This document shows, in pieces, positions 1 to 9,150 of a stretch of DNA of 64,000 nt; position 1 is the first letter of the stretch, and the number at the start of each line of letters is the position of its first letter. The DNA is from Berkiella sp050247135 (GTDB taxonomy: Bacteria > Pseudomonadota > Gammaproteobacteria > Berkiellales > Berkiellaceae). The position numbers were made by a program, and so were the translations under genes. The notes under the pieces were generated by a model, which was not told the DNA's origin, searched no databases, and was given only the letters and a program-made list of their open reading frames with translations. The stretch lies in NCBI GenBank assembly GCA_050247135.1, contig JBFWUT010000009.1, positions 1 to 64,000 of the forward strand, read 5' to 3'.

Positions 1-1028
1 GAGAATTTTTCGGTGTATTCTTCTTCGAAATAGCCTGCATGGATCCCAAGGCTATCGGTTGCTGGATTTTTGCCAGGAATAATATAGTCGACTTCGTATT
101 TAACATACACTTCAGATAAACGTGCCTCTGCGTGCAAACGATGCCCGAAGGAATTGAGACGGCGTCTTGTCCATGCCGCTTTTCCCCGAATACCCGTATC
201 GGTACCATAGCCTGCTCCTAACAGATAGTGATTAGGTTTGGCATCTTCTAACGCTACGTTGATCGGTATAATAGGCGAATCAGTCATCTGCGGCTTTACA
301 TCAACTTTTGAAAAGTAATCACTTTGGCCCAACCGGCTTTGTAGGATAAGCACTTTTTCGGGCGAATAGATATCACCGGCTTGAAAGGGAGAATAGCGAT
401 CCAAGAACTGATCTGATAGCGCAGTGTCACTAAAGGTTAGTGTGCCAAAATAATGTCTTTGTTTGGTATCCAGCGTGAGATAGATCTCAGCAAGTGAAGA
501 GTCAATGTTGACTTCTGCACGATGCACACTAAAAAATGCGTCAGGATAGCCGTTTTGGATAGCTTGCGTGAGCAACGCTTTTTTTCCTTGCTCGTACGCT
601 TGGTGGTCAAATATTTCGCCTGGTTGCAGATTAAATGCCTGCTTAATGTCTTTAAGACGAAGATCGGTTGCCCCATCGCCAACTACCTGAAGAATAATCT
701 CTGCAATACGTACCGGTTTGCCTAAATTAATCGTAATAATGACTTTTTTTTGCTGAAGATCGGTATTGATACTAATGCTTGGCGCATAATAACCAAAAGG
801 TTGCGTGGCTCTGGTAATTTCTTGGATAGCACGCTCTTCATATTCTTTAATTTTACTTTTGCTATCCAGTTCACTTTCTTCTGGCTTTAATGTCAAATTA
901 GAGCGAATATTATCTTCAATGGTTTGACTGACACCGCTAATGAGGATGCTAAAATCATCTGCCTGTGCACAAATGCTGTTAAAAATCAAAGCACTGACAA
1001 GGCATAACGATGTGAGTTTGATTCGCAT
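1..1028 (-). CDS. tamA: TamA-like outer-membrane assembly protein, 3' end outside the window
   Basis: Partial gene: 342 codons from the ATG run off the left edge. The product begins with a signal peptide (basic MRIK, hydrophobic core, cleavage near AQA-DD). POTRA-like alpha/beta repeats follow, and after about residue 265 there is a stretch of the type GAGYGTDTGIRGKAAWTRRR, typical of the junction to the Omp85 beta-barrel in TamA. TamA with TamB is known to help insert autotransporters and move phospholipid to the outer membrane. The ATG lies 1 nt beyond the stop of the ABC ATPase gene, so translation is probably coupled. BamA is the alternative, but the short POTRA region before the barrel favours TamA. 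Confidence 0.82.
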   Translation of the reverse strand, partial: MRIKLTSLCLVSALIFNSICAQADDFSILISGVSQTIEDNIRSNLTLKPEESELDSKSKIKEYEERAIQEITRATQPFGYYAPSISINTDLQQKKVIITINLGKPVRIAEIILQVVGDGATDLRLKDIKQAFNLQPGEIFDHQAYEQGKKALLTQAIQNGYPDAFFSVHRAEVNIDSSLAEIYLTLDTKQRHYFGTLTFSDTALSDQFLDRYSPFQAGDIYSPEKVLILQSRLGQSDYFSKVDVKPQMTDSPIIPINVALEDAKPNHYLLGAGYGTDTGIRGKAAWTRRRLNSFGHRLHAEARLSEVYVKYEVDYIIPGKNPATDSLGIHAGYFEEEYTEKF

Positions 1029-1029
1029 C

Positions 1030-2331
1030 CTAGCGCGGATTTTCAAGGCTTAATATTCCTGAGTCATAATCATAGGCAAAAATTTCGGCATATCGTCCCC
1101 AATCAATCATTACCGTGAGTATTCGCCCTGCTTCAGCTTCAGTAAAATGCTCTTCTAGTTCACGTAAGAAATATTCTTCAGATTCGCGATGGTTAGGTCG
1201 ATTATCTAATGTTTCACGAATATGCTTAGCTAAAGGCAGATTTTCCAATTGTTTAGCAAAGATTTTCTTACGTTCTAAGATAGTGGCATCAGCAAAGCGT
1301 TTACCATCTTCGGTCAGCGTGATATCACCCTTAGAAACGGTGGCAAAATGGAGAATTTCTAAAGCTTCTGTTAAGGGGAATAAACTATCCACTTCCAGAT
1401 GTAATGTTTCCGCTAACAACGGTAAATCCGTTGTGGCTGCATCATCTTCCGCCCAAATAGCATCAATTAAGCCTGTAAGCTCTGAAATGCCCGCATCGGG
1501 TATGCGATAAGCAAAATCATCTTTAGAGATCTCTCCGGTGCGTGTTCGTTTGCGTTCACTGGTCGTCATTAAGGTATAGATATCATCGACAAGTTTACGA
1601 AAATGAGGATCTTCAGGGTCGCGTGGCAGGGGGGTGCTGACGCTAAGCTCTGCACGAATTCGCCCAGGATTGCTGGCGAAGATAATGATTCTATCAGCCA
1701 TCAGCGCAGCTTCTTCAATGCTGTGGGTCACAAACAAGATCCCCTTGGTACGGGTACGTTTGGCGAGCCACAAATCAATCAAGTCACTTCTTAAGTTTTC
1801 AGAGGTTAATACGTCTAAAGCCGAGAAAGGCTCGTCCATCAAAAGCACTTCGGGATTAACCACCAGTGCGCGTGCTAATCCCACCCGTTGGCGCATACCG
1901 CCTGATAATTCTTTGGGGTAAGCCGATTCAAAACCGTCCAAACCAATGGTATCAATGGCTTTTAAGGAACGCTGACGCCGCTCGAGGCGTTCAACGCCTA
2001 AAGCTTCTAAGCCAAGCTCCACATTTTGTAAGACCGTCAGCCATGGCAGCAATGCAAAATTCTGAAATACCATGGCAATACCCTGTACGGGTTCATGAAC
2101 CACTTGATCGTGATAGACTACTTGCCCACTGGTGGGCTTCATCAGACCGGCAATCGTTCGAAGCAAGGTCGATTTACCAGAGCCCGATTTGCCAATCAAA
2201 GCGACGATTTCATTTTCATACATGCTGAAGTTGACTGAATCCAGAACGGTTAATTCTTGACCCTCACTGGAGCGGAAGGTTTTTTTAAGATCCTTCACTG
2301 TAAAAATGACGTTTTTTTGTTCTTCAGCCAT
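1030..2331 (-). CDS. ABC transporter ATP-binding protein, NitT/TauT type, with C-terminal extension
   Basis: 433 residues. Walker A GKSGSGKST at 47-55, Q-loop near 90, signature LSGGMRQ at 142-148, Walker B LLMDEP at 163-168, H-loop His203. The ABC domain is of the nitrate/sulfonate/taurine importer class. About 150 residues after position 280 match the AAA-associated C-terminal domain found on some ATPases of this class; it is mostly helical and may be regulatory. The gene starts 2 nt after the permease gene and is followed directly by tamA, so the three look like one operon. The substrate cannot be read from the sequence, and no substrate-binding protein is encoded in the window. Confidence 0.88.
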   Translation of the reverse strand: MAEEQKNVIFTVKDLKKTFRSSEGQELTVLDSVNFSMYENEIVALIGKSGSGKSTLLRTIAGLMKPTSGQVVYHDQVVHEPVQGIAMVFQNFALLPWLTVLQNVELGLEALGVERLERRQRSLKAIDTIGLDGFESAYPKELSGGMRQRVGLARALVVNPEVLLMDEPFSALDVLTSENLRSDLIDLWLAKRTRTKGILFVTHSIEEAALMADRIIIFASNPGRIRAELSVSTPLPRDPEDPHFRKLVDDIYTLMTTSERKRTRTGEISKDDFAYRIPDAGISELTGLIDAIWAEDDAATTDLPLLAETLHLEVDSLFPLTEALEILHFATVSKGDITLTEDGKRFADATILERKKIFAKQLENLPLAKHIRETLDNRPNHRESEEYFLRELEEHFTEAEAGRILTVMIDWGRYAEIFAYDYDSGILSLENPR

Positions 2332-2333
2332 GT

Positions 2334-4082
2334 TTAATTCACCTGATATCTTTCTTCAGCAAAGTCGTATAATTTTTTCCACACGAGTCGATTAATAATC
2401 ATGACATACAAACACATCACAGCAATGCCAAGTCCGATGCGGACAAAATCACCCACTAAGGTATATTCTGCAATATAGCCACCAAGGCCTGTGGCGTGTA
2501 AAGTTTTACCGCCCCAGCTCACGACATCGGCCACAACACTCGCGTTCCAGCAACCGCCTGCCGCTGCCATGGCGCCCGTAATATAGTAGGGGAAGATGCC
2601 TGGTAAAATTAATTTGCGCCACCATAACCAACCTTTAACCCCATAATTTTGTGTTACTAGATGGAGTTCTTGAGGTAAATTTGAAGTACCAGCCACGACA
2701 TTAAACAAGATGTACCATTGGGTACCTAAAATCATCAATGGTGCGCTCCAGATGTTGATATTTAAGTTGTAGGTAATAATCAACATGAAAAGCACGGGAT
2801 AGACTAAATTCACTGGGAAAGCGGCTAAAAATTGCGCAATGGGTTGCATGATTCTGGCGACAGAAGGCTTCATGCCCACCCATACCCCAATCGGCACCCA
2901 AACCAGCGAGCACAGGATAATGAGAATGGTCACTTTAACGGCGGTGATTAAGCCCAGCCAGATGACCCAGAGAACTTCGCTCATATGCAATTTAGTAAAA
3001 ATAAAGTGCCCTAAGAGTCCTATTGAGCTAATAAGACCAATAAACAAGAAGCTATTCCAAAATGTCACGGCCGTCCAGGAAAGGGCTTGGCGAACCCGGG
3101 GGGGGAGGCGTTTGATATGATGCTTTTTAGGGAATAGGGGGCCTGTTAACAGATCGCGAAATCGAGCAAGAAGCTTCAGAAAGTAATGGGTGATATGTGC
3201 GCGCTGCAAAAGATTGAGAAACCATGTTTCTAGCTCTGCGTCTGGGTTGTGCTCCATTTTAAATTTTTCAGACCAGATGATTAACGGACGAAAAATAAGT
3301 TGATCGTAAACCAAAATGACCAGAAACATGGTCAAAATAACATAGGTAATGGCCGTATAATCACTTTGCTGTGTTGCAAGCATGATATAAGAGCCAATAC
3401 CGGGTAGGGTAATGGTTTGATTATTGACTGAGATTGCTTCTGAGGCGACCACGAAGAACCAGCCAGCCGATAAAGACATCATGGTGTTCCAAATTAAGCC
3501 CGGCGTCGCAAAGGGTACTTCTAGCCGCCAGAAGCGTTGCCAGGGGCTTAAATGTAACATGTCGGTAGCTTCTCTCAAGTCTTTTGGGATCGTGCGTAAT
3601 GACTGATAAAAAGACAGCGCCATGTTCCACACCTGAGAGGTAAAAATCGCAAATATCGCAGCGCACTCAGGTCCCATGCGGCTGCCAGGAAATAAATAGA
3701 TAAACGACAGTACTGTAATCGATAAAAAACCCAAAATAGGCACTGACTGCATAATATCGATAAACGGCAGAATAAATTTTTCAGCACGGGCGTTTTTGGC
3801 GGCTAATGTTCCCACGGTAAAGGTAAAAAGTAATGAGAAAAAGAGGGCTATACCCATGCGAATAATCGTGCTCATGGCATAACCAGGTAGCATTTCAGGA
3901 TTCAGTGAAATCTCGATCGTACTTCCCAATGCATAAGGGAGGGTCATCTTTTGCGCCCCCCAAATCAAGCCAGCAAACAAACCGAATATTAGAACCAATA
4001 CCACGAGATCCCACTGATTAAAGGGCAGATTGATCTTACTTTTTGGTTGTTCGTAATACGGTTGATTTGGCATTGGTTTCAT
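2334..4082 (-). CDS. ABC transporter permease, two fused permease domains (NitT/TauT type)
   Basis: 582 residues containing two BPD_transp_1 permease units in tandem. Each unit has about six hydrophobic helices and an EAA-type loop that docks on the ATPase: EATDMLHLSPWQRFWRLEVP near residue 170 and a second around VTQNYGVKGWLWWRKLILP near 480. Importers of this class normally use a homodimer of a 250-residue permease, so this is an internal duplication or fusion. Partner ATPase is immediately downstream. Start chosen at the first ATG (MKPMPNQ); a second ATG is three codons in, and no strong Shine-Dalgarno is visible. The 160-bp gap to ubiC must hold both divergent promoters. Confidence 0.87.
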   Translation of the reverse strand: MKPMPNQPYYEQPKSKINLPFNQWDLVVLVLIFGLFAGLIWGAQKMTLPYALGSTIEISLNPEMLPGYAMSTIIRMGIALFFSLLFTFTVGTLAAKNARAEKFILPFIDIMQSVPILGFLSITVLSFIYLFPGSRMGPECAAIFAIFTSQVWNMALSFYQSLRTIPKDLREATDMLHLSPWQRFWRLEVPFATPGLIWNTMMSLSAGWFFVVASEAISVNNQTITLPGIGSYIMLATQQSDYTAITYVILTMFLVILVYDQLIFRPLIIWSEKFKMEHNPDAELETWFLNLLQRAHITHYFLKLLARFRDLLTGPLFPKKHHIKRLPPRVRQALSWTAVTFWNSFLFIGLISSIGLLGHFIFTKLHMSEVLWVIWLGLITAVKVTILIILCSLVWVPIGVWVGMKPSVARIMQPIAQFLAAFPVNLVYPVLFMLIITYNLNINIWSAPLMILGTQWYILFNVVAGTSNLPQELHLVTQNYGVKGWLWWRKLILPGIFPYYITGAMAAAGGCWNASVVADVVSWGGKTLHATGLGGYIAEYTLVGDFVRIGLGIAVMCLYVMIINRLVWKKLYDFAEERYQVN

Positions 4083-4242
4083 CTGACGTAAGTTCGTATT
4101 GTTGCCCCATTATAGGGGGCAGCAATCAACAAACAACAGAGAAATTTTAACTAAATTAAGAAAGTGAATAAACTATTATCATTGAGCTTCTGGTCAGTGT
4201 TTGTTAGCATCCGTTAAGCAGAACATGATGGGATAAGTCAGT

Positions 4243-4785
4243 ATGAATAGGGTAATTTGGCATAGCGATATAGCTACCCTGCCTCAACAACCCACTAAGA
4301 GCCTAGAGCTATGGCTCACTAAGCCGTCTATTTTAAGCCAAGCGCTGAAATGTCACTGTCAGCACTTATCTGTAGAAGTGCTTTCTCAGGATTTTTCGGC
4401 AGTGGATAGCACTGAACAAAAACTGGTTGAAGATGGAAAAGATCCTTTTGTGCGACGGGTCTTTTTGCTGGGTGATAACGAGCCTTGGACCTATGGCCGA
4501 GTCGTCATTGCGCCTAGCACTTATGATGTTCATTTTTCCAAGTTTATATCTTTGGGCTCGAAACTCTTAGGGGAAACCTTGCTCTATAATAATCCTGATA
4601 CGACTCGCAGCCGTTTTGAATATGCCGCATTCAGCGCTGACACCCCTTTGTATCAAGAAATTCAGCAACACCTGCAGCTAACTCTACCGACCTTGTGGGG
4701 GCGTCGTTCATATTTTTATTTGAAAGAAGCGCCGTTGTTGGTGACGGAAGTGTTTTTGCCAGCACTTCCTGATTACGAGGCTTAG
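4243..4785 (+). CDS. ubiC: Chorismate lyase (chorismate pyruvate-lyase)
   Basis: 180 residues, the usual length for UbiC. The enzyme removes pyruvate from chorismate to give 4-hydroxybenzoate, the first committed step of ubiquinone synthesis. Visible family features are the VRRVFLLGD...PWTYGRVVI core (Arg71/Arg72 in the product-binding region), the LG-x5-LL segment after it, and the C-terminal TEVFLP with Glu169 at the catalytic position. GGGATAA precedes the ATG. It lies 8 nt upstream of pabB, so two chorismate-consuming enzymes appear to be co-transcribed. No ubiA follows, unlike in E. coli. Confidence 0.9.
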   Translation: MNRVIWHSDIATLPQQPTKSLELWLTKPSILSQALKCHCQHLSVEVLSQDFSAVDSTEQKLVEDGKDPFVRRVFLLGDNEPWTYGRVVIAPSTYDVHFSKFISLGSKLLGETLLYNNPDTTRSRFEYAAFSADTPLYQEIQQHLQLTLPTLWGRRSYFYLKEAPLLVTEVFLPALPDYEA

Positions 4786-4793
4786 ACAGAGCC

Positions 4794-6161
4794 ATGAAGT
4801 ATCCCTTGGTTGAAGAACTGACAATCACTGATCCTTTAGCTATTTTTGCACGCGTTCCCCGTGAAGGGGCTTTATGGTTGGATAGTGCCGCGACATCTAA
4901 ACAAGGCCAATATAGTTTTATTGCCTTTAGTCCGTTTCAAATGATCATTAGTAAAGATGATCCAGTGAATCCATGGGATACCTTAACAACCTTGTTCAAC
5001 TGCTACCCTTTAGATCCCATCGCGGAATTACCCCCTTTTCAAGGTGGGATTGCGGGGGTTTTTGGTTATGGCTTAGGTGAATATCTTGAGCAGCTGCCAC
5101 GTTCTAAAATCGATAATCTCGCCTTCCCAGATTTAATGGTGGGTTGTTACGATTTAGTGATAGCGATTGATCACCAAGCTTCGCGTAGTTGGTTGTTTTC
5201 CAGTGGTTTGCCCGAATTAAATGAAGACCAACGACTTATTCAAGCTAAAAACCGCATGGAATATGCTAAAGCATTATTAGCGACGCCGGTTTTTCTTGCA
5301 CCAGTGAGTACGGCTACTGTGCCAGATCAGGCTATTCATTCACCATTTACTCAAGCAAGCTATGAAGAAACAGTAGAGCGCGTTATTGAATACATTCGGG
5401 CGGGCGATATTTTTGAAGCTAATGTATCGCAATGCTTCTCTTGTGAACTACCACAGAATTTAACGGCTTTCGATCTTTATCGGCGCTTACGACAATATAA
5501 TCCAGCACCCTTTGCGGCCTATATGCAAGTGGGTGAATTTGCGATTGCCAGTGCTTCTCCTGAACGATTTTTACAGCTGCAAGCAGGTCGAGTTGAGACC
5601 CGACCTATAAAAGGCACAAGACCAAGGCACGCCAATCCTCAACAAGATACGGCCTATGCTAAAGAACTGCATGAAAGCGAAAAGGATTGGGCTGAGAATG
5701 TGATGATAGTGGATTTAATGCGCAATGATTTATCACGAGTTTGCTTAGCGCATTCTATTAAAGTGACCCAATTGTGCAAAGTAGAATCTTTTGCGACGGT
5801 GCACCACCTTGTTTCAGCGGTTGAAGGTCAGCTTTGCCCACAACTGAATGCCATTGATCTACTGAAAGCGACTTTCCCAGGTGGCTCTATCACGGGCGCA
5901 CCTAAAATTCGTGCTATGGAAATTATTGCTGAATGTGAACCCACCGTACGAGGCCCTTATTGTGGCAGTATTGGTTATCTTGGCTTTAATGGTTGTACTG
6001 ATTTATCGATTACGATCCGTACCTTTGCAATTAAAGGAACAGAACTTACCTTTCAAACGGGGGGGGCAGTCACCATCGATTCGGTTCCCACTGAGGAATT
6101 TGAAGAAACGCTTGCTAAAGCCAAAGCGTTGCGGCGGACATTGACTACTGCACCGCTCTAA
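4794..6161 (+). CDS. pabB: Aminodeoxychorismate synthase component I
   Basis: 455 residues. Converts chorismate plus ammonia to 4-amino-4-deoxychorismate for folate synthesis, normally with the glutaminase PabA. The chorismate-binding half carries GDIFEANVSQ, PIKGTRPR and PGGSITGAPK. The lysine of PIKGT (Lys273) is the residue that marks PabB; anthranilate synthase TrpE has alanine here (PIAGT). No glutaminase domain is fused and no pabA is present in the window. The gene is 8 nt downstream of ubiC, so they probably form one transcript. Confidence 0.92.
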   Translation: MKYPLVEELTITDPLAIFARVPREGALWLDSAATSKQGQYSFIAFSPFQMIISKDDPVNPWDTLTTLFNCYPLDPIAELPPFQGGIAGVFGYGLGEYLEQLPRSKIDNLAFPDLMVGCYDLVIAIDHQASRSWLFSSGLPELNEDQRLIQAKNRMEYAKALLATPVFLAPVSTATVPDQAIHSPFTQASYEETVERVIEYIRAGDIFEANVSQCFSCELPQNLTAFDLYRRLRQYNPAPFAAYMQVGEFAIASASPERFLQLQAGRVETRPIKGTRPRHANPQQDTAYAKELHESEKDWAENVMIVDLMRNDLSRVCLAHSIKVTQLCKVESFATVHHLVSAVEGQLCPQLNAIDLLKATFPGGSITGAPKIRAMEIIAECEPTVRGPYCGSIGYLGFNGCTDLSITIRTFAIKGTELTFQTGGAVTIDSVPTEEFEETLAKAKALRRTLTTAPL

Positions 6162-6247
6162 TCAATCTAAAACGTATATAATAAGTAGAAGCACGGATGA
6201 AGATTATCAATGTCTTTGTAAGCCAACTAGGATGATTTGAGGTTACT

Positions 6248-7639
6248 ATGGCGAATAAGCCGCTCATTGAAATAGGCTGGGAAGAATGGGTTGCACTTCC
6301 TGAGCTGAAATTGCCCGCTATCAAAGCCAAAGTGGATACCGGAGCGAGAACATCGGCACTACATGCCTTCATGGTCGAAAAAATTGAAGAAGATGGTGAT
6401 GTGAAAGTGCACTTTGGGATCCATCCTATTCCTGATCGTCCTGAGATAGAAGTGTATTGTAAAGCACACTTAGTCTCAGAGCGTGAAGTTACCAGTTCCA
6501 ATGGACAAACAGAACTGCGTTATGTGATTCGCACGATGGCTCAATTTGGCAAGAAAAGATGGCCGATTGAAATTACCTTAACCGATCGTGAAACCATGGC
6601 TTATCGAATGTTGATTGGTCGTCAAGCGATGGAGGGGAAACTCACAGTGATCCCCGCGCAGTCTTTTATGCTGGGGGCATTACATCATTCTGCATATGAT
6701 CATATCGTGCCGAAACGAAAAAAGCGCAAGCTCAAGATCTGTATTTTAAGTCGTTCTCGTAATATTTATACTACCGATCGCTTAGCCTCGGTGGCTGAAA
6801 GCCGTGGTCATAAGGTAGAGGTAATCAATACCACGCGTTGTTATGTTGATATTAGCTCGCATAAACCTGCTATTCATTATCAAGGTCATAGCTTAGCGCG
6901 TTATGATGCATTATTTGCCCATATCCATCCTAGTCATACCTTTTATGGTGTGGCGATATTGCGCCAGTTTGAATCGCTAGGCACTTTCTGTGTCAACAGT
7001 GCCACTGGCATTGCGAACGCCAGCGATAGACTTTTTGCTCATCAATTATTAGGTCGTGCTGGCGTTAGTATGCCAACAACAGCATTTGCCCATTTTCCCG
7101 GTGACACCAAAGATATGATCAAAATCGTGGGTGGTGCGCCATTAGTCATTAAATTATTAGAAGGCCAGCAAGGTAAGGGAGCAGTGCTAGCGCAAACGAA
7201 TAAAGCCGCAGAAGCAGTGATCCAAGCGTTTAGGGGCTTAAGAGCCAATTTTATTGCTCAAGAATACATTCATGAGTCCAAAACTAAAGATGTGTTTTGC
7301 GTCGTGTTAGGTAATAAGATCATCACTGCCATTGAAAAAGAAACCTCGACCTTAGAATTGTTAGATGATAACATGCAACCTAAAAAGCCCCGCACCATTG
7401 AAATCACACCTATTGAACGTAAAATGGCTGTTCGTGCGGTGCGAGTTTTAGGCTTAAAATTTGCTGTAGTAAATTTTATACGAACCAAATCAGGGCCGAG
7501 AATCATCGATGTGAATTGCTCACCCTCATTTAAAAAAATAGAAAAAATTTCTGGAATTGACTTAGGTGCTTTGATTATTGATTATATCGAGCACCATGCA
7601 CGGCCTCGTTTACCCAAGCGAGTAGTCGGTTACTCATAA
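6248..7639 (+). CDS. rimK: RimB-type retropepsin-like protease fused to RimK ATP-grasp glutamate ligase
   Basis: 463 residues in two parts. Residues 1 to about 150 are the so-called ATP-dependent zinc protease family, with the retropepsin-like active-site motif DTGARTS at 30-36. Residues from about 165 onward are an ATP-grasp ligase of the RimK family, including a glycine-rich loop (EGQQGKGAVLA) and the metal-binding VNCSPS near the end. RimK adds glutamates to the C-terminus of ribosomal protein S6, and RimB-type proteins are its usual neighbours, so the fusion joins partners. GAGG lies 5 nt before the ATG. The mechanosensitive channel gene follows directly. Confidence 0.85.
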   Translation: MANKPLIEIGWEEWVALPELKLPAIKAKVDTGARTSALHAFMVEKIEEDGDVKVHFGIHPIPDRPEIEVYCKAHLVSEREVTSSNGQTELRYVIRTMAQFGKKRWPIEITLTDRETMAYRMLIGRQAMEGKLTVIPAQSFMLGALHHSAYDHIVPKRKKRKLKICILSRSRNIYTTDRLASVAESRGHKVEVINTTRCYVDISSHKPAIHYQGHSLARYDALFAHIHPSHTFYGVAILRQFESLGTFCVNSATGIANASDRLFAHQLLGRAGVSMPTTAFAHFPGDTKDMIKIVGGAPLVIKLLEGQQGKGAVLAQTNKAAEAVIQAFRGLRANFIAQEYIHESKTKDVFCVVLGNKIITAIEKETSTLELLDDNMQPKKPRTIEITPIERKMAVRAVRVLGLKFAVVNFIRTKSGPRIIDVNCSPSFKKIEKISGIDLGALIIDYIEHHARPRLPKRVVGYS

Positions 7640-7651
7640 GTGGTGTTAGCT

Positions 7652-8488
7652 ATGAATGAATTATCTGTACATTTATTTGAAACCTTAAGTGCAGTGATCT
7701 TTTTGCTGCTCATTGATTTTATCGTTGAAATCATCCTAGTCCGCAATATCAAAGAGAAAAAGAAAAGTTTTAAAATACGGGTTTCTTTTCGTTATGTCTT
7801 ATTTATCTGCTTTTTATTTTTCATGGCGAAGATTTGGGTTGAAGGTTTTGGCTATTTACTTACCTTTATTGGTGTTATTTCTGCCGCTTTAACAATCACT
7901 CAAAAAGAATACCTCATGAATTTTATTGGCTGGCTAATTATCATGTGGCGATCGTTGTTTAGTGAAGGGGACTATATCGAAATAGGCAATTATAACGGCT
8001 ACGTAAAACATATTGGTACCTTATATTTTTCCTTAGAAGAATCCAGTAAATTAATTCATGGCGATAAATCCGGCAGAACCATTAAAATTCCTAATAGCTT
8101 GGTCGCCAATCACCCCATTGTGAATTTTTCACTTGATCGCGCCTTTGTGGAAGGGCAGAGCAGTTTTACCTTCACTTTTGGCTCTTCATTAGAAAAAATT
8201 CAAGAACTGATTGAAGAGATTGATCGCGAAATAGACCAATTACTCAATCGTTTACGTAGTGATTGGTCAAAAAAGCAGCAACATGAATACGAACATTTGA
8301 AATCAGATAGCAAGCATAAGCCACACTTTCTGCTTCGTGTGCAACAAGACCGCCCGCTAGGTTTACAGCTAAAAGTCCGCTATTTATCTTTGCGTAAAGA
8401 TCAAAAAGCGCTTGAGGATAAGATAGCCAGTGTAGTGATGATGTTTGTGAATTCGCAGTCAGATATTGCATTGAGTTTAGCGACCTAA
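7652..8488 (+). CDS. MscS-family mechanosensitive channel-like membrane protein
   Basis: 278 residues from the ATG chosen here. An in-frame GTG at 7640 directly abuts the rimK stop and would add four residues. Three hydrophobic helices occupy roughly residues 8-25, 42-60 and 62-90. They are followed by the MscS beta domain (GDYIEIGNYNGYVKHIGTLY, then RTIKIPNSLVANHPIVNFS) and a cytoplasmic alpha/beta region. Short MscS-like proteins release solutes on hypo-osmotic shock; its specific role is unknown. Its position right behind the RimB-RimK fusion suggests co-transcription. Confidence 0.78.
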   Translation: MNELSVHLFETLSAVIFLLLIDFIVEIILVRNIKEKKKSFKIRVSFRYVLFICFLFFMAKIWVEGFGYLLTFIGVISAALTITQKEYLMNFIGWLIIMWRSLFSEGDYIEIGNYNGYVKHIGTLYFSLEESSKLIHGDKSGRTIKIPNSLVANHPIVNFSLDRAFVEGQSSFTFTFGSSLEKIQELIEEIDREIDQLLNRLRSDWSKKQQHEYEHLKSDSKHKPHFLLRVQQDRPLGLQLKVRYLSLRKDQKALEDKIASVVMMFVNSQSDIALSLAT

Positions 8489-8501
8489 TAATTATATTAT
8501 A

Positions 8502-8539
8502 TGTAACATTAAGTACTATCGCAGCACATATTTGTTACA
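8502..8539. promoter_or_regulatory. Inverted repeat TGTAACA/TGTTACA upstream of the 117-aa gene
   Basis: Perfect 7-bp arms at 8502-8508 and 8533-8539, separated by 24 nt. They lie in the 179-bp AT-rich gap between the MscS gene and the unknown gene at 8668. Could be an operator or chance; the spacing is wide for a single dimeric site. Confidence 0.2.
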
Positions 8540-8667
8540 CGAAATATAATCAAAAGCCCAAAAGCACTGTGTAGAGTTATAAATTGTGTAAGCGCACGGA
8601 TTAGCAAGAAAACTCTGCTAGCCTTTGAAGATAGACCTATTACCATCTATCGAGAGGGCTACACGTA

Positions 8668-9021
8668 ATGAAAACCAGTGTCATTCAAAAGAAATCGGTT
8701 TCGTTTGATTTAGATAAAAATACAATACATGTTTGTACAGTGTTATATCCCAAGGGATCTCTAAAACCTCCTCCAGCAGACACCAAAGAAAAACCTAGTA
8801 TTCCAGTGGATCTCGAAGAAAAAGGCATCATCAAAAATTACCTTGAAAATGAAGATGATAAATACAAAGGCTTTATTCTAGTTCAATATCGCAACTATCA
8901 AGATGGTAATTACACGCTGGATTTTATCGATCCCAATACCAAAGAGCGTTTTGCGCAAACCTTCAACCAAGAACAAATTGATGCGATGTTAGAAGCCAGC
9001 AAAGCAAAACCTAAGATATAG
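8668..9021 (+). CDS. Unknown small hydrophilic protein
   Basis: 117 residues, not recognised. No signal peptide or membrane helix. The middle is rich in Lys, Glu, Asp and Pro (PPPADTKEKPSIPVDLEEKG), followed by a possible beta-rich part (GFILVQYRNYQDGNYTLDFI) and an acidic/basic helix at the C-terminus. A GAGAGGG Shine-Dalgarno precedes the ATG. It sits alone, 130 bp ahead of the OTU-like gene on the same strand, so the two may belong to one accessory unit. Confidence 0.6.
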   Translation: MKTSVIQKKSVSFDLDKNTIHVCTVLYPKGSLKPPPADTKEKPSIPVDLEEKGIIKNYLENEDDKYKGFILVQYRNYQDGNYTLDFIDPNTKERFAQTFNQEQIDAMLEASKAKPKI

Positions 9022-9137
9022 GCGCCAAACGGTAGAGATCCTGCGTCAACTGGTATCTTGGTTAACCAACTTTTTACGTATAATACCCCATAGCAGAAGT
9101 TTTAACTGTTGCGTAATTACACGTTTTTAAAAAACAT

Positions 9138-9144
9138 GGGGAAG
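9138..9144 (+). promoter_or_regulatory. Shine-Dalgarno GGGGAAG that fixes the start at 9151
   Basis: GGGGAAG sits 6 nt before ATG 9151. The upstream in-frame TTG (9109) and ATG (9136) have no such site, and the ATG at 9136 overlaps the Shine-Dalgarno itself. Confidence 0.65.
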
Positions 9145-9150
9145 CAACCA

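Noticed and set aside
437..725. Open frames on both strands inside the tamA fragment
   Set aside because: They lie wholly in a gene with clear signal peptide and POTRA/Omp85 sequence on the minus strand; no ribosome site and no recognisable protein.
4141..4242. Fur-box-like AT-rich stretch ahead of ubiC
   Set aside because: Only a partial match to the 19-bp consensus and no iron-related gene adjacent.
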